Below, in pieces: positions 8,109-13,707 of a stretch of 13,707 bases of DNA. Numbering within the stretch: the stretch's first letter is position 1; the number at the start of each line of letters is the position of its first letter. Made by a program: the position numbers and the translations under genes. Source of the stretch: an uncultured Acetatifactor sp. (GTDB lineage: Bacteria; Bacillota; Clostridia; Lachnospirales; Lachnospiraceae); NCBI GenBank assembly GCA_910586435.1, contig CAJUGT010000104.1, positions 1-13,707 of the forward strand. The letters run 5' to 3'. The notes under the pieces were generated by a model, which saw only the letters and a program-made list of their open reading frames with translations, was not told where the DNA came from and did not search any database.

Positions 8109-10405
8109 CCCGTCGTCCTCTCTATATCCAAAACACTCTCTATACTGCGCAGCTTGTCAATCACACGATTCAATTCTTCCCTGCCTTCCACGGCAAAGGT
8201 AAGGTGCAGTGTGGCAATACCCTGACGGTTTGTTCTGCAATTTACAGACTCAATACTGATATTGCGCTCTGTCAATGCCTTGGACACATCTACCAGAAGC
8301 CCTTTTCGATCATTGGCAAATATCTGAATCACCGCCACATATTTGCCCTGTGCATCCTCCGCCTGCCATTCCGCGTCAATCACACGGGCCCGTTCTATCT
8401 CCGGCAGATTCATCATATTAATGCAATCCGTCCTGTGAATGGAAATCCCCCGCCCTCTGGTGACAAAGCCAATAATCTCATCTCCCGGCACAGGAGAACA
8501 GCACTTGGAAAAACGCACCGACAAATCCGCAATGCCCTTAACGACAATACCGCTTTTTGGCCTCATGGCAGCGGATTTTGCGGTGGAAGCAGCGCTGGCT
8601 TCCGCAATGCTTGCCAGAACTTCCTCATTGGTCATGGCCTTTTTGTGCTCTCTGTCATAAAGCTCCTGCATCCTGTTGACAATCTGGCCTTCTTTCAATG
8701 CCCCATGCCCAATGGCCGCCAGCACGGACTCCCAATCCCGGAACCCATATTTGCGCATAATCGCACCCATATATTCCGTTTTCATCAATTCCGACAGATT
8801 GACAGACCGTGCTTTGCAATAATTGCTCAAAAGATCCTTTCCCTTGACAATATTGTCTTCTTTCAGTTCATTTTTAAACCACTGATTGATTTTATTTTTC
8901 GCCTGAGTACTTTTGACCACATTAAGCCAGTCTCTGCTGGGCCCCTTGGAATTTTGAGAGGTAATAATCTCAACACGGTCGCCATTTTTGATTTCATAAT
9001 CTATTGTCACCAGTTTATCATTGACTCTGGCACCCACCATTCGGTTGCCCACAGCGGAATGGATACTGTACGCAAAATCAATGGTGGTGGAACCCACAGG
9101 AAGGTTCTTCACCTCTCCCGATGGGGTAAAACAATATACATTGTCTGAAAACAAGTCCAGATCGTTTTTTAAAAGCTTGAGAAATTCCCTGTTATCCGAA
9201 AGGTCCTGCTGCCATTCCAGAATCTGCCGCAGCCAGGACAGCTTCTCTTCTTCCTGGGCTTCCACTTTCTTGCCGTCGGATGCTTCCTTATATTTCCAAT
9301 GGGCGGCAATACCGTATTCCGCGGCTTTATGCATTTCAAAAGTTCTGATCTGTATCTCAAAGGGCTGACCGGAACTGCCGATCAATGTGGTATGCAGAGA
9401 CTGATACATATTTGCCTTGGGCATGGCAATGTAATCCTTAAATCGTCCCGGAATAGGCTTATACATTTCATGAATCACCCCCAGGGCCGCATAGCAATCC
9501 TTAATGTTGTCCACAATAATTCTCACGGCAAACAAATCGTAAATCTGATCCAGTGTCTTATCCTGATTCTTCATTTTCTTATATATGCTGAAGAAATGTT
9601 TGACACGGCCGTCAATCTTCGCCTTGATACCCGCTTTCTGAATGTGTTCGCTTACTTCATCCACAATGCTTTGTATATATTTCTCACGAACACTCTTGCG
9701 GACCGCAATTTTTTCCACCAAATCATAATAGACATCCGGCTGCAGAAATTTTAAGGACAAATCATCCAATTCTGTCTTGATTTTGCTGATGCCAAGTCTC
9801 TGGGCAATAGGGCAGTAAATTTCCAGGGTTTCTTTCGCAATACGCTGCCGGCTCTCAGGGCTTTTGTATTTCAAAGTACGCATATTATGAAGTCTATCGG
9901 CCAGCTTGATTAAAATCACTCGAATATCTTTTGCCATGGCCAGGAACATCTTCCGCAGATTTTCCGCCTGCATCTCCAGCTTTTCATCCACCTTTTCAGT
10001 GGTGGGGGTAAGGGGCAAATGTTCCAGCTTGGTAACACCATCCACCAACAGCGCAACATCTTTTCCAAATTCCCGCTGCAAATCTTCTTCTGTCATAATG
10101 GTGTCTTCCACCACATCATGCAAAAGACCAGCCACAATGGTCTCTTTATCCAACTCCAGATCTGCCAGAATAATCGCTACGTCCAAAGGATGAATAATAT
10201 AAGGCTCTCCGGACTTTCTAAATTGATTCTGATGAGCCTTCTCCGCAGTCCTGTAAGCCTTCTCAATCATGGAAATGTCATCGCTGGGGTGATATCTGCG
10301 CACATGATCAATTAACTCCTGATACAAATCCTCAGGATTCACAAATTCATGGGGTTCCCCCATCTTCCCATCATCAAAAATACCATCGTTTTTTTCTTCT
10401 GCCAT
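8105..10405 (-). CDS. relA: Bifunctional (p)ppGpp synthetase/hydrolase (Rel/RSH)
   Basis: A 766-residue long RSH enzyme that makes and degrades the alarmone (p)ppGpp. The N-terminal HD hydrolase domain has IIHPLDVA with His72 and LLHDVVEDT (94-102, His96-Asp97). The synthetase domain covers about 235-375, including GRVKHFFSIYKKM (266-278), RFKDYIAMPK (321-330), YQSLHT and EIQIRT. The RFKD (RXKD) motif is typical of bifunctional Rel/SpoT rather than synthetase-only RelA. A TGS domain (421-484), a conserved cysteine region with RFSKCCSPVPGDEIIGF (631-647) and a C-terminal ACT domain (about 689-766) complete the protein. Both catalytic domains look intact. It follows apt after 60 bp and overlaps the hydrolase gene by 4 bp. 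The ribosome site is weak (AGGAAA at 10418-10423, 12 bases away). Confidence 0.97.
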   Translation of the reverse strand: MAEEKNDGIFDDGKMGEPHEFVNPEDLYQELIDHVRRYHPSDDISMIEKAYRTAEKAHQNQFRKSGEPYIIHPLDVAIILADLELDKETIVAGLLHDVVEDTIMTEEDLQREFGKDVALLVDGVTKLEHLPLTPTTEKVDEKLEMQAENLRKMFLAMAKDIRVILIKLADRLHNMRTLKYKSPESRQRIAKETLEIYCPIAQRLGISKIKTELDDLSLKFLQPDVYYDLVEKIAVRKSVREKYIQSIVDEVSEHIQKAGIKAKIDGRVKHFFSIYKKMKNQDKTLDQIYDLFAVRIIVDNIKDCYAALGVIHEMYKPIPGRFKDYIAMPKANMYQSLHTTLIGSSGQPFEIQIRTFEMHKAAEYGIAAHWKYKEASDGKKVEAQEEEKLSWLRQILEWQQDLSDNREFLKLLKNDLDLFSDNVYCFTPSGEVKNLPVGSTTIDFAYSIHSAVGNRMVGARVNDKLVTIDYEIKNGDRVEIITSQNSKGPSRDWLNVVKSTQAKNKINQWFKNELKEDNIVKGKDLLSNYCKARSVNLSELMKTEYMGAIMRKYGFRDWESVLAAIGHGALKEGQIVNRMQELYDREHKKAMTNEEVLASIAEASAASTAKSAAMRPKSGIVVKGIADLSVRFSKCCSPVPGDEIIGFVTRGRGISIHRTDCINMMNLPEIERARVIDAEWQAEDAQGKYVAVIQIFANDRKGLLVDVSKALTERNISIESVNCRTNRQGIATLHLTFAVEGREELNRVIDKLRSIESVLDIERTTG

Positions 10406-10465
10406 AAATGTCCACGCTTTCCTGCCATTTTCTGATTCTGCCGAGCCTTTGCTTCATGGCATTAT

Positions 10466-10996
10466 CTACTTACCGTCATAACAAATAGCTGACTCCAGCC
10501 GATACCCGGCAATCTTTTCACGGCCCTTTAATCCAGCCAGCTCAATCAACACCACTACACCCACAACCTCGCCGCCCAATTGTTCAATCAGCTTAATCAT
10601 GGCCTCTGTGGTTCCGCCGGTGGCAATCAGGTCGTCCACAAGCAATACTTTCTGTCCGGGTTTGATGCTGTCCTTATGCATTTCGATTGTCGCTTTGCCG
10701 TATTCCAGGTCATAGGAAACGGATACTGTCTCTCTGGGAAGTTTACCGGCCTTGCGGATCAACACAAATGGCTTTTTATTATTATAAGCAATGGGTGTTC
10801 CGAATATAAACCCTCTGGACTCTGGGCCGGCAACCACATCATAATCAAGATCCCCTATTTTGTCCTGCATGGTGTCAATGGCAAGCTGTAATCCCTCCCC
10901 GTCCTGCAAAACACTTGTCACATCCCGAAATATAATTCCCTCTTCCGGGAAATCTGGTATACTTACCACATAGTCTTCCAATTTTTTCTCACTCAT
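10466..10996 (-). CDS. apt: Adenine phosphoribosyltransferase
   Basis: A 176-residue cytoplasmic purine-salvage enzyme that converts adenine plus PRPP to AMP. Family signatures are present in order: FPEEGIIFRDVT (16-27), VAGPESRGFIFG (55-66), RKAGKLP (81-87) and the PRPP-binding loop VLLVDDLIATGGTTEA (117-132). Full normal length. The start is set by GAGGGA at 11003-11008, six bases upstream. Apt next to rel is a recurrent arrangement in Firmicutes and links adenine salvage to the nucleotide pool used for alarmones. The stop is TAG, one of five TAG stops among the eleven intact genes in this window. The upstream 313 bp contains tandem repeats and no evident promoter. Confidence 0.96.
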   Translation of the reverse strand: MSEKKLEDYVVSIPDFPEEGIIFRDVTSVLQDGEGLQLAIDTMQDKIGDLDYDVVAGPESRGFIFGTPIAYNNKKPFVLIRKAGKLPRETVSVSYDLEYGKATIEMHKDSIKPGQKVLLVDDLIATGGTTEAMIKLIEQLGGEVVGVVVLIELAGLKGREKIAGYRLESAICYDGK

Positions 10997-11046
10997 AATC
11001 CATCCCTCTTCCTTATGTATTTATTTTTATATTCCAATCCCAAACC

Positions 11047-11190
11047 TAACTGTTTCTTATGCAGTTTTAATCCCTGTTGTTTCTATCCTGGTTCTAATCC
11101 CTGCTGCTTCAGTTCCGATTTCAGACCCGGCCGTTTCTTATCCAATTTCAATCCCTGCTGTTTCTATCTTGGTTCCAATCCCTGCTGCTC
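11047..11190. repeat. Five 27-bp tandem repeats plus a partial copy, between CBS gene and apt
   Basis: Copies start at 11047, 11074, 11101, 11128 and 11155, with a partial sixth from 11182. Most end in AATCC and begin with CTGCTG or CTGTTG; the plus-strand centre is TTTCTATCYTGGTTC or a variant. The period is exactly 27 bp in all five. Read on the minus strand in the frame of the upstream CBS gene, the units encode KQQGLKLDK-like nonapeptides, with TAG in two units (11164-11166, 11083-11085). On the plus strand they read NPCCFYLGS-like nonapeptides. The remaining part of this 313-bp spacer (11191-11310) shows nothing recognisable apart from a short GTCCG/CGGAC dyad. Confidence 0.85.
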
Positions 11191-11310
11191 ATGCCTTCTC
11201 TGCCCTGTTTCAAGACAAAATTTCTCTCTTCGGTCCGCTTCCGGCAGCCACGGACGATACTTCCCTTCGGACAAAACATGAAAGGTTCCCAAGGAATAAC
11301 CATAGGAATA

Positions 11311-11757
11311 CTACATCTTCTGAGGAAAATCAAAACCCCCGCATTCCCTGCATTTGTCCATAAAATATTTTATAATATCGCTTCGAGTGACAATTCCGAT
11401 AAAGACATTTCTATCATCAACTACCGGAACAAAGTTCTGACTTATGGCCCGCTCCAGGAGATGCTCCATAGCTGTGTCAATACAAGCTGGTTTGACTTTC
11501 CCATTTTGGATAAACTCCCTCACTGTCATCTGTTCCATCTTTTTCATAGTAATATCGTCCAAACTTTGATTAAAAGCCAAAGTATTCCATAGAATGTCTC
11601 CTACACTTATGACTCCTACATACCTATCTTCTATATCAATGACCGGAATTGCGCTGAAACCACTTCTGCGAAGCTTTTCCGCTCCCTGACGCAGAGTCAT
11701 GTTATCATGCAGGTACGCTACTTCCGACTTTGGCATTAAAAATGATGCTATATTCAC
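11311..11757 (-). CDS. Two-CBS-domain protein, DarB/CbpB-like
   Basis: A 148-residue cytoplasmic protein made almost entirely of a CBS pair: CBS1 about residues 8-58 (AIPVIDIEDRYVGVISVGDI, 36-55) and CBS2 about 78-132 (FVPVVDDRNVFIGIVTRSDI, 109-128). No other domain is present. CBS pairs usually bind adenine nucleotides. Size and architecture match DarB (YkuL, B. subtilis) and CbpB (Listeria), c-di-AMP receptors that contact Rel. Orthology cannot be proven here, but rel lies two genes downstream. The start is GTG, supported by GAGGGAG at 11765-11771, seven bases upstream. It overlaps the upstream DUF308 stop as GTGA (11754-11757), so the two products are probably made together. After its TAG stop the same frame stays readable, apart from two TAGs, to the apt start. 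Confidence 0.9.
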   Translation of the reverse strand: MNIASFLMPKSEVAYLHDNMTLRQGAEKLRRSGFSAIPVIDIEDRYVGVISVGDILWNTLAFNQSLDDITMKKMEQMTVREFIQNGKVKPACIDTAMEHLLERAISQNFVPVVDDRNVFIGIVTRSDIIKYFMDKCRECGGFDFPQKM

Positions 11758-12518
11758 TGTTTTGCTCCCTCATCTTTTACTTTATCAGCATTAACGCCGC
11801 CATCCTCAGAGATTTCCTCCTGTACCTCTTCCTTTTCATCCATATTCCATTCCACAGGTTCCTTCTCCTGCGTCACATCTTCCGGCTGCTGCTCCTGCGC
11901 CTTATTCGTTCCCTTTTTTCCATCTTTATCCACAATCTCGACAAAAGTACTGTCCACCGCCTGTAAGTCCTCATAGTATTTCCTGATTTTCCGCGCGAAG
12001 AAAATAACGGTAAAGCAATCCGTTGCGCCACTGAAAATCAGTCCTGCCCCAACCAGCTGAAACAGCACCAATGCCGTCTCAAAAGGATTGAAGATAACCA
12101 CAACACCGAAGATTACATTGGCCACAGCAAGGATCAGCATCAACACCCAATTGCCATATTCCATCCGCTTCATGTCTATTACATCCTGAAGCTTACTGCA
12201 ACCACTGGCCAGCACCAGTACACCCAAAATAAGCGGAACCAGTTCAATCAGCCAGTCCACTTTGTATAATACAATAATACCTATGGCAATACTCACAAGC
12301 CCATATACAAAGTCATTGCGATAATAGTTTTGATGCGCTTCTCTGAGCAGATAGCAAATCATGGAAACCGCGCCGGCAATAATCAACAGCGCGCCAATCA
12401 AATACCCTATTGTCTTAACCATTGTCTCTGGAATCACTACACATACAATTCCAAGCACAATGTACAACACCGAAATTAAAATAGCATCCCATTTAATCTG
12501 TTTCAAAAGTTTCTTCAT
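11754..12518 (-). CDS. DUF308/HdeD-like six-helix membrane protein
   Basis: A 254-residue integral membrane protein with about six hydrophobic segments (11-29, 36-58, 69-86, 89-107, 122-143, 146-174), the layout of the DUF308/HdeD family. The repeated pattern GIVCVVIPE / GIIVLYKVDW / GVVVIFNPFET is characteristic of its paired-helix repeats. A charged, Glu/Lys-rich tail of about 75 residues follows and is probably cytoplasmic and disordered. HdeD is linked to acid resistance in E. coli, but the function of Firmicute members is unknown. I place the start at 12518 because AGGAGG (12528-12533) is nine bases upstream. An in-frame ATG at 12527 touches that site, and an ATG at 12596 would put an inverted repeat inside the coding region. 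The gene is coupled to the CBS gene by GTGA. Confidence 0.87.
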   Translation of the reverse strand: MKKLLKQIKWDAILISVLYIVLGIVCVVIPETMVKTIGYLIGALLIIAGAVSMICYLLREAHQNYYRNDFVYGLVSIAIGIIVLYKVDWLIELVPLILGVLVLASGCSKLQDVIDMKRMEYGNWVLMLILAVANVIFGVVVIFNPFETALVLFQLVGAGLIFSGATDCFTVIFFARKIRKYYEDLQAVDSTFVEIVDKDGKKGTNKAQEQQPEDVTQEKEPVEWNMDEKEEVQEEISEDGGVNADKVKDEGAKQ

Positions 12519-12527
12519 TCTGTGCAT

Positions 12528-12533
12528 CCTCCT
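12528..12533 (-). promoter_or_regulatory. Ribosome binding site deciding the DUF308 start
   Basis: A perfect AGGAGG lies nine bases before the ATG at 12518. It directly follows the T-tract and palindrome at 12541-12624, so any structure formed there could affect its accessibility. Confidence 0.75.
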
Positions 12534-12540
12534 TATATAA

Positions 12541-12624
12541 AAAAGACCCCTTTCGATAGAAAAGTTTCCGAAAACAAAAGACTTTTCAGAATTCACCCCG
12601 GAAACTTTTCACCGAAAAGAGTCC
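12541..12624 (-). terminator. Long inverted repeat with T-tract before DUF308 (terminator or attenuator)
   Basis: On the plus strand GAAAAGTTTCCG (12559-12570) and CGGAAACTTTTC (12599-12610) form a perfect 12-bp stem around a 28-base loop. Outer pairs TTTCG/CGAAA (12551-12555 with 12613-12617) and GAC/GTC (12545-12547 with 12621-12623) extend it with mismatches. In minus-strand RNA the 3' arm runs into six U residues (12539-12544), as in an intrinsic terminator, and then straight into AGGAGG of the DUF308 gene. The loop carries another CTTTTC copy (12582-12587), which could pair with the 5' or 3' arm as an alternative. It may simply end SEC-C transcription or may act as an attenuator for the DUF308-CBS unit. 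Confidence 0.6.
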
Positions 12625-12685
12625 TTTGTCTTTCATAACAGCTTTCCGATACCATTTAACCTCATATTATCCAGTAATACTCTCG

Positions 12686-13189
12686 CTATTTCCTGCCACA
12701 ACATTTTTTATATTTCTTGCCACTGCCGCAAGGACAGGGATCATTCGGGTATACCTTCGTCTCCTTCACCACAGTATTGGAAGCTTTCTGTTCTCTGTAA
12801 AGGGATTTTCTGGTGTCCTCGTCAAAAATAGCCTCCCACTCTTCCAGATTGTAAAGCCAGTCAGCGCCTGCTGCCACCATATTTTTATAGAGGCTCTTCT
12901 TGTCAAAACCAAGATTTACCACCGTCCCCTCATCCATTTCGTCTATGGGGTTGGCGTTTACCAGACTATCGTTGATTCCGTCCAAAAACCCTGTCATGGT
13001 CATAATTGACACCTGGTACTTGTCCGCCAGTTCCTGAACTGTTCCTTTGACCACTTCCTCAGGGTTTTTCAGCAATTGAGCATAAATAGCCTTCTCTTCC
13101 AGAAAATACGCATCCCAGAACTTTTGCAGCTCCTTCTGCCCTAATGACTGATTATAAGCCGTTTCTTTCCATTTTTCCAATAATGCCAT
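12686..13189 (-). CDS. SEC-C motif protein of unknown function
   Basis: A 167-residue cytoplasmic protein ending in a SEC-C zinc-binding motif, DPCPCGSGKKYKKCCG, with Cys152, Cys154, Cys163 and Cys164. SEC-C tails occur on SecA and many small proteins, where they bind zinc and may mediate ribosome or protein contacts. The N-terminal 140 residues are mostly helical and acidic, with GTVQELADKYQVS and GFLDGINDSLVNANPIDEM, a pattern I recognise from uncharacterised Lachnospiraceae proteins of the same length. No membrane segment. The start at 13189 is chosen because AAGGTGG (13198-13204) is eight bases upstream; in-frame ATG at 13195 and GTG at 13201 are too close to it. A palindrome with T-tract follows the gene, so it may be monocistronic. 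Confidence 0.85.
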   Translation of the reverse strand: MALLEKWKETAYNQSLGQKELQKFWDAYFLEEKAIYAQLLKNPEEVVKGTVQELADKYQVSIMTMTGFLDGINDSLVNANPIDEMDEGTVVNLGFDKKSLYKNMVAAGADWLYNLEEWEAIFDEDTRKSLYREQKASNTVVKETKVYPNDPCPCGSGKKYKKCCGRK

Positions 13190-13197
13190 TTCCATTA

Positions 13198-13204
13198 CCA
13201 CCTT
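13198..13204 (-). promoter_or_regulatory. Ribosome binding site deciding the SEC-C gene start
   Basis: AAGGTGG on the minus strand, one mismatch from AAGGAGG, lies eight bases before the ATG at 13189. The alternative starts at 13195 and 13201 either nearly touch or overlap it. Confidence 0.5.
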
Positions 13205-13452
13205 TTCCGTCTTATGCTATAGTTCTTTTTCACCGAAACAACATCGGTCATATTGGGATTCCTGCGGATATTGCCCCTCCGCCACTGGTATATAGTATAT
13301 AACAGATTATATATGAACACAACAAAAAATTTCCAAAAAAGATGAAAAACCTATCATCCCCCTCATTTTGTCAAAAAGAAAATAGATTTCGCATGTATAA
13401 ATATTCTGTTATGGGGTAAAATTGTTACCATGAAGGCTGTGCAGAACCTTAT
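13202..13452. other. AT-rich intergenic region upstream of the SEC-C gene
   Basis: No gene is seen. The stretch is strongly AT-rich between about 13290 and 13410, in contrast to the coding DNA on the left. It contains a short dyad ACCGA/TCGGT (13232-13236, 13244-13248) that would fall in the SEC-C leader. A TTGTCA (13368-13373) and TATAAA (13396-13401) pair on the plus strand is separated by 22 bases, too far for a standard sigma-A promoter. Confidence 0.5.
13306..13311 (-). promoter_or_regulatory. Candidate -10 element for the SEC-C gene
   Basis: A perfect TATAAT on the minus strand in an AT-rich tract, about 117 bases before the SEC-C start. The -35 position 17 bases upstream (GGAAAT) is poor, so this is only a candidate; it would give a leader of roughly 110 bases. 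Confidence 0.3.
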
Positions 13453-13650
13453 CCTCCCTTTGAAGAGGAGGCCATCCCCCTGATATACAGGCCGCCTCAA
13501 TTGGAAAGGTTACAACCCCTCCCTTGGATACACACTGGCCACCCCTATGAAAAGGGGTATTTGATATCTCCATTGGAAGAAGCGTTTGCGCCTCCCTTGG
13601 AAGGAACACTTGACCCTCCATTGGAAGGGGCTGTCGGCCACCTCCATAAG
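13453..13650. repeat. Degenerate array of about 24-bp CCTCCMTTGGAAGG repeats
   Basis: Related units begin near 13495, 13518, 13543, 13567, 13591, 13615 and 13641, spaced 23-26 bp, with an outlying copy at 13453. The shared core on the plus strand is CCTCC(C/A)TTGGAAGG, partly self-complementary; several copies form small hairpins, clearest as CCCCT/AGGGG at 13542-13546 and 13553-13557. The rest of each unit varies. A plus-strand frame without stops runs from 13420 to the window end and reads PPLEGTLDPPLEGA-like repeats, but no in-frame ATG or ribosome site precedes it. I read this as a noncoding palindromic repeat cluster. It is not CRISPR: units are degenerate and no unique spacers separate identical repeats. 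Confidence 0.65.
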
Positions 13651-13689
13651 GTCCCGGACTTAGCGTTTGGTGCAGGCTCGGGACTTTTT
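13651..13689 (+). terminator. Candidate rho-independent terminator on the plus strand
   Basis: GTCCCG (13651-13656) pairs with CGGGAC (13679-13684), with a possible inner AGC/GCT pair (13662-13664, 13676-13678), followed at once by TTTTT (13685-13689). The loop is rather long. It would end plus-strand transcription coming through the adjacent repeat array; no plus-strand gene is visible upstream of it. Confidence 0.4.
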
Positions 13690-13707
13690 CACTGTTGTCT
13701 GTTTCCT

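Noticed and set aside
6179..9148. Long plus-strand ORFs opposite moxR, the hydrolase and rel (up to about 310 codons)
   Set aside because: They lie antisense to clearly recognisable conserved genes, show no domain motifs and have no convincing ribosome sites.
11015..11281. Plus-strand cysteine-rich repeat ORF (NPCCFYLGS-type units)
   Set aside because: The ATG has no ribosome site, the frame follows automatically from a 27-bp repeat, and the tail after the repeats is unremarkable. The minus-strand reading is at least as plausible.
10993..11313. Genome-wide amber (TAG) recoding
   Set aside because: TAG is the stop of five ordinary full-length genes here (SEC-C, CBS, apt, MoxR, DUF58), several followed at once by the next gene, so TAG acts as a normal stop.
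13368..13401. Plus-strand promoter TTGTCA...TATAAA
   Set aside because: The spacing is 22 bases, outside the normal 16-18 range, and no other -35 fits.
13453..13650. CRISPR array
   Set aside because: Repeats are short, degenerate and directly adjacent without unique spacers of constant length; no cas gene is in the window.

Overview
The window looks like a chromosomal segment of a low-to-mid GC Firmicute, most likely a Clostridia member close to Lachnospiraceae. This is inferred from the strong AGGAGG-type ribosome sites, the SEC-C, DUF308 and hemZ protein styles, and gene order; no rRNA or marker gene is present to prove it. Ten intact genes run leftward on the minus strand as tightly packed, often overlapping units. 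One unrelated plus-strand gene sits at the left edge.

Layout from right to left, in the direction of transcription. The right 500 bp (13202-13707) has no convincing gene. It holds an AT-rich promoter region, a degenerate array of about 24-bp repeats (13495-13650) and a plus-strand terminator-like hairpin. Then come a SEC-C zinc-motif protein (12686-13189), a long inverted repeat (12541-12624), a six-helix DUF308/HdeD-like membrane protein (11754-12518) and a small two-CBS-domain protein (11311-11757) joined to it by a GTGA overlap. A 313-bp spacer with five 27-bp tandem repeats follows. Next is the stringent-response block: apt (10466-10996), bifunctional rel (8105-10405) and a glyoxalase-II-like metallo-hydrolase (7446-8108; ATGA overlap with rel). 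A highly structured spacer of about 200 bp (7247-7445) leads into a MoxR ATPase, DUF58 and membrane transglutaminase cassette (7246-2650), then hemZ (2591-1113). Directly at the hemZ stop lies a frameshifted remnant of a serine-recombinase-like protein (827-1116). Beyond it is a plus-strand DUF4304-type gene (167-826), probably accessory DNA.

How it fits together: apt, rel, a metallo-hydrolase and hemZ commonly neighbour each other in Clostridia, usually followed by hisS-aspS. Here a three-gene MoxR/DUF58/transglutaminase cassette stands between the hydrolase and hemZ, and mobile-element debris follows hemZ. The small CBS protein has the size and architecture of DarB/CbpB, the c-di-AMP-binding regulators of Rel in Bacillus and Listeria. 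Its position two genes upstream of rel is the most functionally suggestive feature, alongside several unexplained repeat and palindrome elements in the spacers.
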